A stretch of 64,000 nucleotides of DNA. Origin: Pomphorhynchus laevis (Eukaryota; Acanthocephala; Palaeacanthocephala; Echinorhynchida; Pomphorhynchidae). Both the position numbers and the translations under genes were made by a program. The stretch spans positions 1 through 64,000 of the forward strand of contig WNNJ02001574.1 in assembly GCA_012934845.2 (NCBI GenBank). Reading direction: 5' to 3'. The notes below the pieces were generated by a model, which saw only the letters and a program-made list of their open reading frames with translations, did not search any database and was not told where the DNA came from. Below, in pieces: positions 39,861-50,696 of this stretch (within the stretch, counting starts at the first letter, position 1; each line of letters starts with the position of its first letter).

Positions 39861-42550
39861 AGTTGTAGTTTATAAACTTTACTATCACGTGAAGTTTATA
39901 ATTACTATAACAATTTCATTCAGTTGCTGAAGCGTACAGTTACATATTTTTAAACACGGAACGCCCTCTTTACCATTAAAAAATTATTAGGGTTGCCGAT
40001 AATTATACTTTTCTTTATCAATGTATTTAATGGAATGGATACCTTATATATTAATTGAACACTAGATAATTATTATCTTGCCTTATTCGTATTTACATAC
40101 AATTTCACTAAAATGCAAGTAATTTAATATGAGATTTTTTTATAAAAATAGACATTTTATGACATTAAATAGACACTTTATGACACATTATGACATTTTT
40201 TAAGTAAAATATCAATGCGATCAGTGAACATTGTGATTGCATCAATTTTAAATAATATTAGGCCCGAGTTCAGTTAAATTTAGTGATTTTTTAATTTAAC
40301 TTTATTATTATTTAACTTTGCACATAGGAGAGTACCAATGCATTATAATCACGAATCCCAAAATACATTATAATCACGTTATTATAATATTATTTTGAGT
40401 TTAGCACAATAAAGTGCTCTTCTTAAATTCTGATCGGCATTTTCTTTTAATAAATATGCATTAATTGAACTGGTATAATAACTATTTGATTACACAATAG
40501 GCATAAACTATAAGTTTATTGAACCTATAGTTACATATACTTCGACACTCGTCAGAAATATCTTTCAACGGGTAATATATTTAGTAAATTAATATAAAAA
40601 TAGTAACGCAAATATAAGGACTTAAATATAAGGTCGGAAATAACAATTATATGGGCTACATACCGCAACTCACTTACAATCTCATGCAGAAATTTGACTC
40701 TAAGTTTAGTTTACTATTTTTAGCTTTTATAGGAATCATAAAAGCTAAAAGGTTGCTGAAGTCCACAATCGCATCAAAGATGTAGAATTAATTTAAATAT
40801 TGTGATAACATCTAACTTCTATAGGCAGAATGTTTTTTAAATTATTCATTATTTACATTTTCACAATTGACGGGCATTCTCTATAAGGTAAGGAATGACT
40901 ATATTTTATATGTAACATTTATGACTATCCACAGTGATTTGTGACTTTGCAACTAAGTGTTGAGAACAAGGTTAAGAGTTCTCTTGTAGTTGACAATGAT
41001 TGTCCTAGTAACATTAAAATATCAGATATCATTAAATTAAAATATCATGTCAATTTATGCTCTTTAAATAAATGTTTGGACATTTGGTGCACAATTTTCA
41101 ATCTTAATAATACTTCAATGGAGCTCCTTCAATGGCATAAGCAATATTAGCGAAAAAATAGTTTTTGGACCCAGGATTTTGAACATATTTGATTAATGAT
41201 CAAATATGATCATTAATCCTGATCGTTCTTATGGTGATTTTGTAAATATCATTTTAATTCTTAAAACTTGAACGTAAGCAGGTACTAGAGAATCGATATA
41301 ATGTAGATATATCATTTGATTTTGCTAAATTGTAATTAATAGTGGCATATTTTCGCTTTGAATTAAATTAATTAGTTTTGAAATTATATAAATTCTAAAT
41401 GGAACAGAATAATCTCGTAGTAGCTATCTCCGATCATACTGTTCATGAATTAACTATAATTGGCAGTATAAGAGGCTGATGGATTCACATCCTCGTTAGA
41501 AAATAGTGTTGAGAGTAATTTTATTAGCGATTGCTGATTTTTAATTCCAGCAACCCAAATTTTAAATAGTCAATATAACTTTATCAACACTTTAACTGTT
41601 TGACTGATGTCTTAAAATAAAAACTAATTTATAAGCTAATTTTAACAAAGAACTCAGGGACGCTAAAACTGAGAAACACCTAGCGGAATACCAAAGATGG
41701 GGAATTCGCATTACGCAACAATATCGTTATGTTCTACACAACGCTGTGTTGAGCTCGCTCATGCACAAATGTTGCTATCATCTGACGTTGAACTGTCAAA
41801 TTCCGAAACTTCAGGCTACGAAAAGACAGGGTTGCATGGTAACCCAGTCTTTGAAAGACTTGGCGTTGTCATTTTGAGATGACAAAGCCAATGGTTGAGT
41901 ATAAAATTGCAATTGAGGTCTTCAACCCCAAATTTATATTAGATTGGATTTACGTGCTTTACTTATGGTCAACTATATTTCAAGAAGCCTAATAGGTAAG
42001 AGCGATTAAACAGCGTAGCATTACTTAATTATTTGGTATCGACTATCAAAAACAAGTTTCACCGTTTATATTAAAGTAAATATTATATTTTTTAAATTTA
42101 CCTTGTGTTAGAAACAAATGAAATCGTTTGAATTTTAAATAAAAGGTGAGCTAATAGCGATGTGACATTAATCTCCTTTCTCTTAGTTTCTGTCAAAAAG
42201 TGAAAGACCTGAGTGAAAATGAATGAATCTTTTAGTCTTGAATTCTTTTTTTATTCTGCTACTACGAAAAACAAGAGCTTAAAATAGATTTACAAAAGTC
42301 AATAGTTTAACATAAATTGTATACTTTTGTGATGTAATATCGATTAAGTGGGTATATTATTAATTAAAGTGGGCATAAATTAATTAATAAAAGGACCCAT
42401 TTGCGGGTAACCTTTCTAATTGTAAAATTATTATCGTTTTTATAAAAAAATCATTAAAAAATAAAATAATGTACGATTCACGAATTATTAAAAATATTAA
42501 GAAAAATAATATTATTTTTGAATTTTCAAAATGCGATTGACCTCTTCAGA
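39861..42550. other. Intergenic stretch, nothing recognised
   Basis: AT-rich, with a GC-richer island at 41640-41900 that has a 61-codon open frame and no known motif. Two short open frames (40941, 41697) are not supported. No repeat structure beyond simple runs. Confidence 0.45.
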
Positions 42551-42579
42551 AAACGCTAGTCTTTGGAAGACTAGCGTTT
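42551..42579. repeat. Perfect 13-bp palindrome next to the hAT insertion site
   Basis: AAACGCTAGTCTT, loop TGG, AAGACTAGCGTTT. It lies eight bases left of the hAT target duplication. Origin unknown. Confidence 0.8.
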
Positions 42580-42870
42580 AAGAAGAATTTAATCCAGTGT
42601 TTCTCAAAGTGGTCCGTAACGCCCCCTTTGGGCCTGTTTGACGATTCAGGGGGCGGTAGAGAATTTTTGATTAAAAGGGGGTCCATGAAAGAGAGGTGGG
42701 GGTCGGTGAAAAAAATGTAAATTTCATCTTCATTACAAATAAACAACACATATTTAAGATTATAAGTAAGCACGAAATAGCCAATTACAATTTATCCTTT
42801 TAGTTTTCATTTTAAAATACCCTTTTAAAACATAACACAAATCGCTATAATATTACTGAAATCACAATAC

Positions 42871-43383
42871 GTGTATAAATTTATTGTGGCGCGCCAGGGG
42901 CGACCCCATGCCACAGGCGACCCCCATGCTATTTTTGAAGGGAAATTGGGGTTGTTTTTGAGAAATATTAAAAATAGCCCCCATCAAACTCTGTGTTATG
43001 TTATTCAAGCTATAAACAAGATTAAGAGCAGCTCATTTAGTTCAAGATTATTCAAGCAGCTTTGTGTCGAAAACGACGAAGAATTCAATTCCTTATTGCA
43101 CCACAACGAAGTTAGATGGTTATCAAAAGGTTGTTGTTTGAATAGAGTTTTGAATATATATAGCTCTGTCATTGAATTTTTTATCGAAAGAGATGATCCA
43201 ATACACCTAAAGTTAAACGAATCAATAGTTGATATAGCATATTTGACTGATTTGTTTAATTTATTTAATGAAATGAATCTAAAACTACAGGGCAATGATC
43301 TAAACTTAATAAAGGCAAAATCTGTGCTAGCAGGATTTGTAAATAAGATATTATTATACCAACAGAATTTAGGAAGAGGCATA
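42871..43383 (+). pseudogene. hAT transposase, middle part
   Basis: The frame reads SPHQTLCYVIQAINKIKSSS, RLFKQLCVENDEEFNSLLHH, NEVRWLSKGCCLNRVL and LAYLADIF-like IAYLTDLFNLFNEMNLKLQG, ending NKILLYQQNLGRG. EVRWLSKG and LN..LQG are signatures of hAT transposases of the ZBED5/SCAND3/FAM200-like group. The N-terminal BED finger and first catalytic region are absent: a short coding lead-in joins directly to the left end of the transposon. It stops where the LINE starts. Confidence 0.88.
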
Positions 43384-43616
43384 TGAGTTTGAAATTCTAA
43401 GCTGCTAACAAATAACTATTTACATTTGAGATAAAATAACATACAAGTTTAAACTATCTTGATACCCATTAACTACTTACAATAAAATAACATACAAATT
43501 ACTTACTAAAAGAACTACTTACAAATCTTAAACACACAATCGACTTTCCAGCAGTCATCCCGAGATACAAGGGCTCTGACTAGTGCGCATATCATATTTG
43601 TGATTTTTCTTCACAA

Positions 43617-44712
43617 ATGGTAAAAAAAGGTCAAAATAAAAACGATACTTATAGGAATGGGCAAACTAAGGCTGATAGCAAACATGATGCATCACATATC
43701 ACTGGTAGCGAAGAGGAATACGGTAGTCTGCAGGTGGCTTGTGATGTTCCCGGCTGCAGTGTTTGGACGACAGTTTCTCTGTTAACTTCGTTGCGTAACA
43801 GCTACACTATCAAGAAATATATATGTGGATTTTGCTGTGCGTCTAGGTTCATGCAAATGAGATGCGTTAGTGGACAGGCAAATATATCACATGTTGGTGT
43901 TCACGGTGATGAACACACTATGGAAGTATGTGAATTTGATGTGGATGATTCCGTTCACGAATCGCAGCATTTCAAGGAAATAACTAACTTACCCGTTGAA
44001 CTTGAATCTGGTATCGCATCTTCAAATGTAACCTGTGATAGAACGGTAAGTCCTAGAAACAACGTTCGTATATTGCGAAAAACAAAATCGGCATTGGAAG
44101 AACGGTTGATTGAAAACAGCATCACGGCAAGCTCAGTGCGTGTACATGAGAATTCACTTAAGCTCAATGAACCTACTGATAATCTTTCACAGGACGAGTT
44201 ACCCAGTTCTGTGTCTTCTAAGTTCAATAGTTCTCACAGAGTGTATAAGAAAAATCGAAGCGCTTCAAGGGACAGGTGCATTCTTTTCGCCAATCTATCT
44301 GAATCAAATTCTTCTGTGTCACAGGAGCGAGTAAACGATGATGTTAGTGCGATAAGAGGAGTTCTGAATAAAATATTCCATGCTAACGATAAAGATATAG
44401 CTAAGGAGATTGTGGTTAGAAGTTTGTTCCGGCTGGGAAGGCGAACAAACAGTTCAAACATACCGCGATTGTTAAAGGTTGTGGTAGATTCGTCAACTCA
44501 TGCAAATTATATATTTAGTCGGGCTCATCGTCTCGAAAAAAAACTCAATACGTATTTTGAGAGATCTATCTTTTGACGATCGTTCAAAACTGAAAAATGC
44601 GAGGAACGAGCTTCACAAGCGTTTACTATTAGGCGAGAAAGATCTATGCATTAGAAATTTTCGAGTTGTTCGTCGAAAGCCATTTGTCCGTTGGAAACCA
44701 TTAGAACTGTAG
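43617..44712 (+). CDS. CR1-like LINE ORF1 (zinc-finger protein), one frameshift
   Basis: The first frame (43617-44576) starts MVKKGQNKNDT and has a PHD-like cysteine pattern (ACDVPGCSVW ... YICGFCCASR). It then runs through a Ser/Glu-rich middle to ISKEIVVRSL-type sequence (AKEIVVRSLFRLGRRTNSS, IPRLLKVVVDSS), the conserved C-terminal block of CR1/Rex1-type ORF1. At a run of eight A (44536-44543) the frame shifts: the continuation RILRDLSFDDRSKLKNA, RRKPFVRWKPLEL lies in the next frame and ends at 44712. The related minus-strand copy (61070-60657) reads this block in one frame. ORF1 protein should bind element RNA in the cytoplasm. The last 22 bases overlap the ORF2 start. Confidence 0.8.
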
Positions 44713-47597
44713 ATAGATCGGTATCCTCTAGCATGTGTGGATCTTTGATTACCGTACTAGCAACAGCTAGTCCATGTCGAGATGTTTCGTCTTCCATGAA
44801 AATTGCATTTACAAATGCACGTAGCGCAGTTAATAAGTTGGATGAGATTAGGTATTGGATACGTTGTCATGATGTCAATGTCTTTGGAGTTTGTGAAAGT
44901 TGGTTTCATCCTGACATATCTGATGATATGGTTCACATACCTGAATTCGCTCTTTATAGATCTGATCGAGCCCATGGACGCGGTGGTGGAGTTGCCTTCT
45001 ATGTGCATGTGAGTTTGATTGTTAGTTCAGCCGTAAAATTCATTGATGATTCATGCTCTGCCGAGGCTCTACAGTTGAGTATTACGCAATCTGGGAGTGC
45101 TATTATTACTTTATGTATAGTATATCGTGCTCCGGGCGCAATATCGTTCGCTCTTATTGATTTCCTTAAGAATATACCCAAGTGCCATAAATTTTTTATC
45201 TTTGGTGATTTTAACATGCATTCATACAATTCCGCCCTCTCCAGTATTGCAACTTATGATAAATATACTATGTCGTTATGTAATTTATTGTATGATGAAA
45301 TGTTGCTTATTCAACATGTTCATTTTGATACTCGTTTCTCCGCAGAATCATCCTCGAAGATTGACCTGCTGTTTACTAGACTTGAATATGATATTTCTTC
45401 AATTGACAAAGAACCCCCAATTAGTTCAAGCGATCATGTGGTGGTCAAGTTTCTGATTCCTACTAATTCGACCGGATCAGACAGTGTAGAGATTGTTGAG
45501 AAGCGAGTACGGAAAGTTATCCCAGATAATGAGATAATTGAATATGCTAAAAGGATTTCTTTTGTAAGTAATGATGGTGATGTGGAGAGCATGTGGCAGT
45601 CTATCAAAAGTGGGGTAATTCAAGTCCTAGACGAATTTGCTCCCATACGTGTATTTTCCAAGCGTAAGAGGTCTGATAAACCTCCGTGGTTTGATAGCGA
45701 ACTAAAGCGTTGTATAAGGTTGAGAAATAAGGCGTGGAGTCTCTGTAGTAAGAGTGATGCTTTATATAGTGAGTACAAACTAATACGCAATAAATGCAAT
45801 CGCTTAAAATCAAAAAAGAGATACTTGTACGAGAATGATGTTGCTATGTCTTTAGGACACACACCCAAGCGATTTTGGAATTATGTTTGTCGATCAAGAG
45901 TATCTAATTCTAGTGTCCGACGCATTCATATCGGAAACGAATTAGTTGAAGACCCTATGAAAATTTCTGAGGCGTTCGCTGATGTGTTTGCACTATCGTT
46001 AAGTAGGGATGATGCTTATAAAGTCAATATTTGTAATGGTTCATCAATCTGTCAGAGTCCATATATAATTATCACGATGGAGGAAGTTGAGATAGAGCTA
46101 TCAAGGTTAGCTAAATGCGTGTCAGCTGGTCCTGACGATATCCCCACTTATATCCTTAAGCTCTTGAAATGTATCCTGTCATATCCGCTTTCCAAATTAT
46201 TCAACGTTTCTCTCAATACGTCGATAATTCCAAATGATTGGAAATCGGCGATTGTGGTACCACTTCCGAAAACGAAAAATGCTTGCGATGTTAGTGATTT
46301 TAGGCCCATAAGTTTAACATCTACTGTAAGTAAGGTACTTGAGAGAATTGTTCACAAAAGATTAATAAATGTATTGGGTTCAATAAACTATTTGAGCGAC
46401 TCTCAACACGGTTTTCGGCATGGCCGCTCATGTCTAACGAATACTTTATGTGCTCGTGAACAATGGGCTGACGCAATTTCATGTGGATTGGTTGTCGATG
46501 TCGTCTATTTGGATTTCTCCAAGGCATTTGATCGCGTTCCACATGCTGAATTAATAAGTATTCTCGAATCTATTGGTGTAGATTACTATCTGACTCGTTG
46601 GATTGAGAACTTCTTGAGTGGTCGACAATTTTGTGTAAGAGTAGGTAATGCTTTTTCATCTAAACGCAGTGTTATACGTGGTGTACCTCAAGGAACGGTT
46701 CTCGGGCCATTATTATTTTGCATTTTTATCAACGAGTTGTTGAGATCGCTTAATGTACCACACTTAGCCTATGCTGACGATTTGAAGTTATGGAATGTGA
46801 TCTCGACTGAACGAGACTGTTTGTCATTGCAGCGTGACCTGGATTTAGTGTATGAATGGAGTCTTACTACAGGAGTATCATTAAACCTGGAAAAGTGTAA
46901 GAATATGAGATTGGGTCGTGGACGCAAAGGATGTCATACCTACTTCATTGGTGTAAAAGAACTTGAGATAGTTTCGACTCATCGTGATCTTGGTATTTTG
47001 ATCGATTCATCTTTAAAGACACTACATTATTACAACATTCAATTAGGCAAAGCTAGAAAAATGATGCACACTATCAAAAATTGCTTTCTGAAAATAAATC
47101 CATCGTCGTTCAGGGTGCTGTTTAACTCGTTATTGAGACCAATACTTGAGTATTGCTCTCCATCTTGCTTCCCATGTACACGGACTGAACTGAATGCTGT
47201 CGATGGAGTTCTTCGCCGTATTACCCGTTTATGTCCAGACTGTAAGTATTTACCTTATCGTGAGAGACTTAAAGTGATTGGCATATTTGACATGAAGGTG
47301 AGGTTAATGTTTATCGACTTGGTTGCAGCGTGGAAATTATTGCACAAATTTGATGGATATCCTCGAAATATTATGGCGTGTCGTAATAATAGATCCAGGC
47401 GACATCATTCGATGACAATTTTTAAACAGCATACTGGGAAACTATCGCCTGTCACAAGATTGTCAAGACGTGTAGTTAACGTGTGGAATAGTCTTCCTGA
47501 ATACGTTGTTGCCTCCACAACGCTGACTTTATTTAAGAAGCGATTGCGAATATGTCTGGAACAGATCGATAATATGGAGAAGCTATCGTATCCCTGA
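44691..47597 (+). CDS. CR1-like LINE ORF2: endonuclease and reverse transcriptase, intact frame
   Basis: 968 codons without a stop. Endonuclease: TNARSAVNKLDEIRYW, VCESWF, RGGGVAFYV, FGDFNMHSY, SSKIDLLF and SSSDHVVV, so the catalytic Glu, Asp and SDH motifs are present (residues about 40-260). RT: AIVVPLPKTKN, FRPISLTSTVSKVLERI, HGFRHGRSCLTNTL, VYLDFSKAFDRVPH (palm A), IRGVPQGTVLGPLLFCIFIN (palm B) and LAYADDLKLW (palm C, about residue 697). The C-terminal LWNSLP-type box appears as VWNSLPEYV. The start is chosen at the first ATG overlapping the end of ORF1; real initiation could lie further in. Known role: nicks target DNA and copies element RNA from the nick. All key residues seen are present, so enzymatic competence is possible. 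Confidence 0.9.
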   Translation: METIRTVDRSVSSSMCGSLITVLATASPCRDVSSSMKIAFTNARSAVNKLDEIRYWIRCHDVNVFGVCESWFHPDISDDMVHIPEFALYRSDRAHGRGGGVAFYVHVSLIVSSAVKFIDDSCSAEALQLSITQSGSAIITLCIVYRAPGAISFALIDFLKNIPKCHKFFIFGDFNMHSYNSALSSIATYDKYTMSLCNLLYDEMLLIQHVHFDTRFSAESSSKIDLLFTRLEYDISSIDKEPPISSSDHVVVKFLIPTNSTGSDSVEIVEKRVRKVIPDNEIIEYAKRISFVSNDGDVESMWQSIKSGVIQVLDEFAPIRVFSKRKRSDKPPWFDSELKRCIRLRNKAWSLCSKSDALYSEYKLIRNKCNRLKSKKRYLYENDVAMSLGHTPKRFWNYVCRSRVSNSSVRRIHIGNELVEDPMKISEAFADVFALSLSRDDAYKVNICNGSSICQSPYIIITMEEVEIELSRLAKCVSAGPDDIPTYILKLLKCILSYPLSKLFNVSLNTSIIPNDWKSAIVVPLPKTKNACDVSDFRPISLTSTVSKVLERIVHKRLINVLGSINYLSDSQHGFRHGRSCLTNTLCAREQWADAISCGLVVDVVYLDFSKAFDRVPHAELISILESIGVDYYLTRWIENFLSGRQFCVRVGNAFSSKRSVIRGVPQGTVLGPLLFCIFINELLRSLNVPHLAYADDLKLWNVISTERDCLSLQRDLDLVYEWSLTTGVSLNLEKCKNMRLGRGRKGCHTYFIGVKELEIVSTHRDLGILIDSSLKTLHYYNIQLGKARKMMHTIKNCFLKINPSSFRVLFNSLLRPILEYCSPSCFPCTRTELNAVDGVLRRITRLCPDCKYLPYRERLKVIGIFDMKVRLMFIDLVAAWKLLHKFDGYPRNIMACRNNRSRRHHSMTIFKQHTGKLSPVTRLSRRVVNVWNSLPEYVVASTTLTLFKKRLRICLEQIDNMEKLSYP

Positions 47598-47710
47598 TTT
47601 TCTTAACTCTATCAATTCTACATTTTGTTTAATTTTTATTTTATTTTTTCGTGAGCAGACTGAACAGCCATATAGGCTTTGTCTTGTATGTTATAATAAT
47701 AATATTTACA

Positions 47711-48205
47711 CAATTCCCAAATCTTGAATTAGCAAAGCCTTCAGAAGATGATATTCTTGCTTACTGCAGCCATCTTGATACCCTATATTATGATTTTAAT
47801 CAAAGATTTGTCGATATTTTTACAATGAACATACCTGATTGGATTCTAGATCCTTTTTCGAACATTCCTACAGAAGGATCAGCAAGATTGCAAGAAGAAT
47901 TATTGGAATTGAGTAATGATTATGAATTGGAATTCAAATTCAAAAGCGGCTATCAACAATTTTGGTTGCAAAATAAAATTCAACAAAGTTATCCTGAAAC
48001 ATGGGCAATCGTTCAGAAGTTTTTGATTGCCTTCCCAACGTCATATCTGGTCGAAAGAGGATTTAGCGCAGTTACAAATCTTTTGTCAAAGAAAAGAAAT
48101 CGTCTTCAAATAGTTCAGAGAGGCAATCTAAGACTTCTATTAACTAATATAGAACCGAAAATCAAAACCCTGGTAGACTCGCACCAGATACATCCGTCTC
48201 ATTAA
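47711..48205 (+). pseudogene. hAT transposase, C-terminal dimerisation part
   Basis: Resumes at QFPNLELAKPSEDDILAY and reads DWILDPFSNIP, LQEELLELSNDYELEFKF, YQQFWLQNKI, FLIAFPTSYLVERGFSAVTN, KKRNRLQ and LRLLLTNIEPKIKTLVDSHQ. FPTSYLVERGFSA is the hAT dimerisation signature. Frame is open to its natural stop at 48203. Frame phase agrees with the left part once the LINE is removed from view. Confidence 0.9.
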
Positions 48206-48429
48206 ACACTTAACGCAAACTATTATTTAAATATATGGAGATCGTGCTTAAAATAAACTATAAGTAAATCAGAATTTTTATTAATATATTTTTTTATATC
48301 AGGGGGTCCATAATAAATATTGTTTTTTTTTCAAAGGGGGCGGCTGACAAAAAAAGTTCGAGGAACACTGATTTAATCGGTATGAATCGGTAAGAATCTA
48401 ATCGGAAGAATTTAATCGGTATGTTGTTC

Positions 48430-49010
48430 ACCCAAACGCTTGTCCGGCGGTAATTTCAAGCACCAATTGCTTTCATTGCATTGCATGGTTGATGCAATGT
48501 CGATGTGTACCGCTCCGTGATTAAACGACGACGTGTATCTAGATTGTATTCAAGAACAGATGTATTGTCGAAATCAATCGTATCTTAAATTTTAACCTAT
48601 GATTAAATGTTGCTGAAGAAACGTTGCCTCTTTTAAGGTTACCCTTGTGTTGTTTAAGTCTCTTTCGTAGTCCTTGTTTTGTTTGACCGATGTAGACTTT
48701 GTTGTAATCTTTATAAGGGATGCGATACACTACTTCATTTTTGAATATATTGGTTTCGTTTTGAAAGAGGAAGTCAGAGAAGGTCGTTTTTTTGTGATAA
48801 ATTATATTACGTTGCCCATCAGTCTTCAGCGAATAGATCAATCTGTTATTATACTCTTCTGAAATATAAGTGGTAGAAAATAAATTGCTGCATATGTCTT
48901 TATTTTGTTTTCTTTGACTTTGTTCATCACTAATTCTTTTAGCCTTGAAAAACGCTTGAAAAAAAATAAATCATTATGAAACAACAACATAAAAATATAC
49001 GGACGTTGCC
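48430..49010 (-). pseudogene. Penelope-like element, GIY-YIG endonuclease fragment
   Basis: Minus strand: RISDEQSQRKQNKDICSN, TTYISEEYNNRLIYSLKTDG, HKKTTFSDFLF, NEVVYRIPYKDYNKVYIGQT, KQGLRKRLKQHKGNLKRG, then after a frame change DFDNTSVLEYNLDTRRRLIT. This is the link and GIY-YIG nuclease at the C-terminus of Penelope-like elements (VVY...VYIG, then R in LRKRL). The RT domain is missing. Penelope-like elements are known to carry hammerhead ribozymes, which links this fragment to the foldbacks at 7.0, 28.4 and 30.1 kb, though no physical junction is seen here. Confidence 0.8.
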
Positions 49011-50100
49011 AATAAAATGATAGAAGGATAAATGTTATATACCAGCATAATTAACATCATCAGGAGACAGTACACACTCAACACAAGTATCATTAACATT
49101 ACGGATCCTGTGTAGAATTACCATCCTGTACACAATTTTTCAATGATAGTATTATAACTAATAATCTATTAAATCCCAATCAAGGTTCTGCGCAACACTT
49201 TCCGTCCTGAAATAGACCTAAAATATTTAATAAAACCTCGACAGAACTAAATATGTTCCTTGTATTAAAAAGGAAGATCATTACTTTTGGCGTTTATTAG
49301 TTTTAATATTCGTATGTTGATATAAATTTGTAAACAACGTTGTGATCTCATGAATCTACCTTTTCTGACATTTCGAACTTTGTTCCGAGGCCTGCAGCGA
49401 CCTATAAGGTTATCCCATCACCGAAAAAGGTTTTAGCGCATTCAGAGATGTTCCTACGTTATCTCCTAAATTTGCCGCTTTTTTAAAGAAATTATAATAA
49501 ACAAATAATTTTTTGATGGATCGCAGATCAAACCTTAGAGCGCTTTAATCCGCGCAGTTTTGGACAGCGTTTAGTTTAATAATGCGCATACAACTCGCGC
49601 ATATTGTTTACATCTGTTAATTCACATCGTGGTAACAATTCACTAAGTTCGGTAATTGACGGATCTATTTTTGACAACGATGGTGAAATTACCAGTCTTC
49701 GCTTGCCATTTTTCGTACCACGCTTAGTATTATTTAAATGATTTAACTGATGTGTACGCATTGACTGATGATGTGTTTGAAGTACTTACTGTTGAGGATT
49801 GCGCTGGAACTTACAGACTTATAAGCATATGAAAAATGTAGCAGATACCAAATGTTATCATCTCTATAAGATATTTATTGCATCCCTTCATAACAATCAA
49901 TTATCGTCTGTTTGAAGGAATTCGATTGTAAGACCTGTATGTAAGACAAAAACTGATTATTAATGGGCAACTATATTCCGGTCAGTTTGAATTGTATATT
50001 ATCAAGTACATGATATATTAATTTGTAAACACAACAAAGGTTTTGAATATGTATCTGTTATGTGATAACCAACATGGATTTGGGAAAGTTTGTTCCAGTC
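49011..50100. other. Intergenic, nothing recognised
   Basis: AT-rich. A minus-strand 61-codon open frame near 49761-49576 (ISPSLSKIDPSITELSELLP) has no recognised family. The 3' part may be the decayed 5' region of the next LINE. Confidence 0.4.
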
Positions 50101-50139
50101 TAACTGAACACTAACCGAACAGTTAGTGGGCCTCTAACT

Positions 50140-50540
50140 GTTCTCGCACGAAAACTTGTGGCGTCTGTGGTATTGCCTCTTGCCATAGCCTGGTATCTGG
50201 ATATAAATGCGTGGATCCCCCCTTATGTTCTAATTGTGGTGGGAGCCATCCGGAATGGTCGCGTAAATGCACGCAGCTCAAAGAATAAAGAAACTCGTTC
50301 GCCAGACAGGTGAACGCTAAGAAAGTGAATCATATTCCGACATGGCCTCTAAAATGTCCGACAGTGACATCCTTCGTATCACCGATATTAAGATACAATC
50401 CGCCATCAAGAGGGTTGAGGATATGAAAGACGCCCTGGCTTTAGTCTTTTATACTTGTCTTGAAATACCGAAACAATTTGCAGTTCCAGAACCGAAAAAA
50501 GAGGGGCCTCGACCCACGCCGTTCCCACATAAAAATTGAA
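50140..50540 (+). pseudogene. I-like LINE ORF1 remnant (CCHC knuckles)
   Basis: 50157-50276 reads CGVCGIASCHSLVSGYKC, VDPPLCSNCGGSHPEWSRKC, a nucleic-acid-binding CCHC arrangement typical of I/Jockey-type ORF1 (H-P-E-W-S-R-K-C). After a frame change 50342-50539 continues as a Lys/Pro-rich tail (ending FPHKN). The N-terminal part is not found. Confidence 0.75.
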
Positions 50541-50696
50541 AAAATGTTAAAGGGCAAAATAGGAGCCTCAATGGGAGATGAAGACATTGCTCGTGAGCAA
50601 GTGCTCGGCTAGGACAAATTTGGTGGCGGTAAGGGCAACTGTTTCGCTCCTAGCTCTGTCTAGGGATGAGGCAATCCACCCAGCTAACCTAACACA

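Larger units (their letters stand above)
43384..47706 (+). mobile_element. CR1-like LINE inserted in the hAT transposase
   Basis: Starts right after the transposase codons for NLGRG and ends at an ATAATAATAAT tail before QFPNLELA resumes at 47711. The 5' region (43384-43616) has short repeats of ATAAAATAACATACAA. ORF1 43617-44712 (with a frameshift) and ORF2 44691-47597 follow. ORF2 is uninterrupted, so this is the youngest-looking LINE in the window. Confidence 0.88.
42587..48378. mobile_element. hAT DNA transposon with 8-bp target duplication, split by a LINE
   Basis: Target duplication ATTTAATC at 42587-42594 and 48371-48378. Terminal inverted repeats are CAGTGTTTCTCAAA at 42595 and the complement of CAGTGTTCCTCGAA ending at 48370 (12 of 14 match). 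Subterminal runs of G/C (CCCCCTTTGGG, AGGGGGCGGTAG, and CAAAGGGGGCGGC on the right) are typical of this group. Transposase remains at 42871-43383 and 47711-48205 are in plus orientation. A CR1-like LINE of about 4.3 kb lies between them. The transposase N-terminus is missing, so the copy could move only with help even before the LINE landed. Confidence 0.92.

Noticed and set aside
47651-47710. Independent gene with a signal peptide starting at 47651 (hydrophobic IGFVLYVIIIIFTQFP)
   Set aside because: The hydrophobic lead is the LINE 3' tail read in the transposase frame; the protein proper is the hAT C-terminus starting at QFPNLELA.
42587-48378. Virus-like element with coat or envelope genes in the nested hAT/LINE block
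   Set aside because: Every frame is accounted for by hAT transposase or CR1-like LINE ORF1/ORF2; no capsid, envelope, integrase or LTR was seen here or elsewhere in the window.
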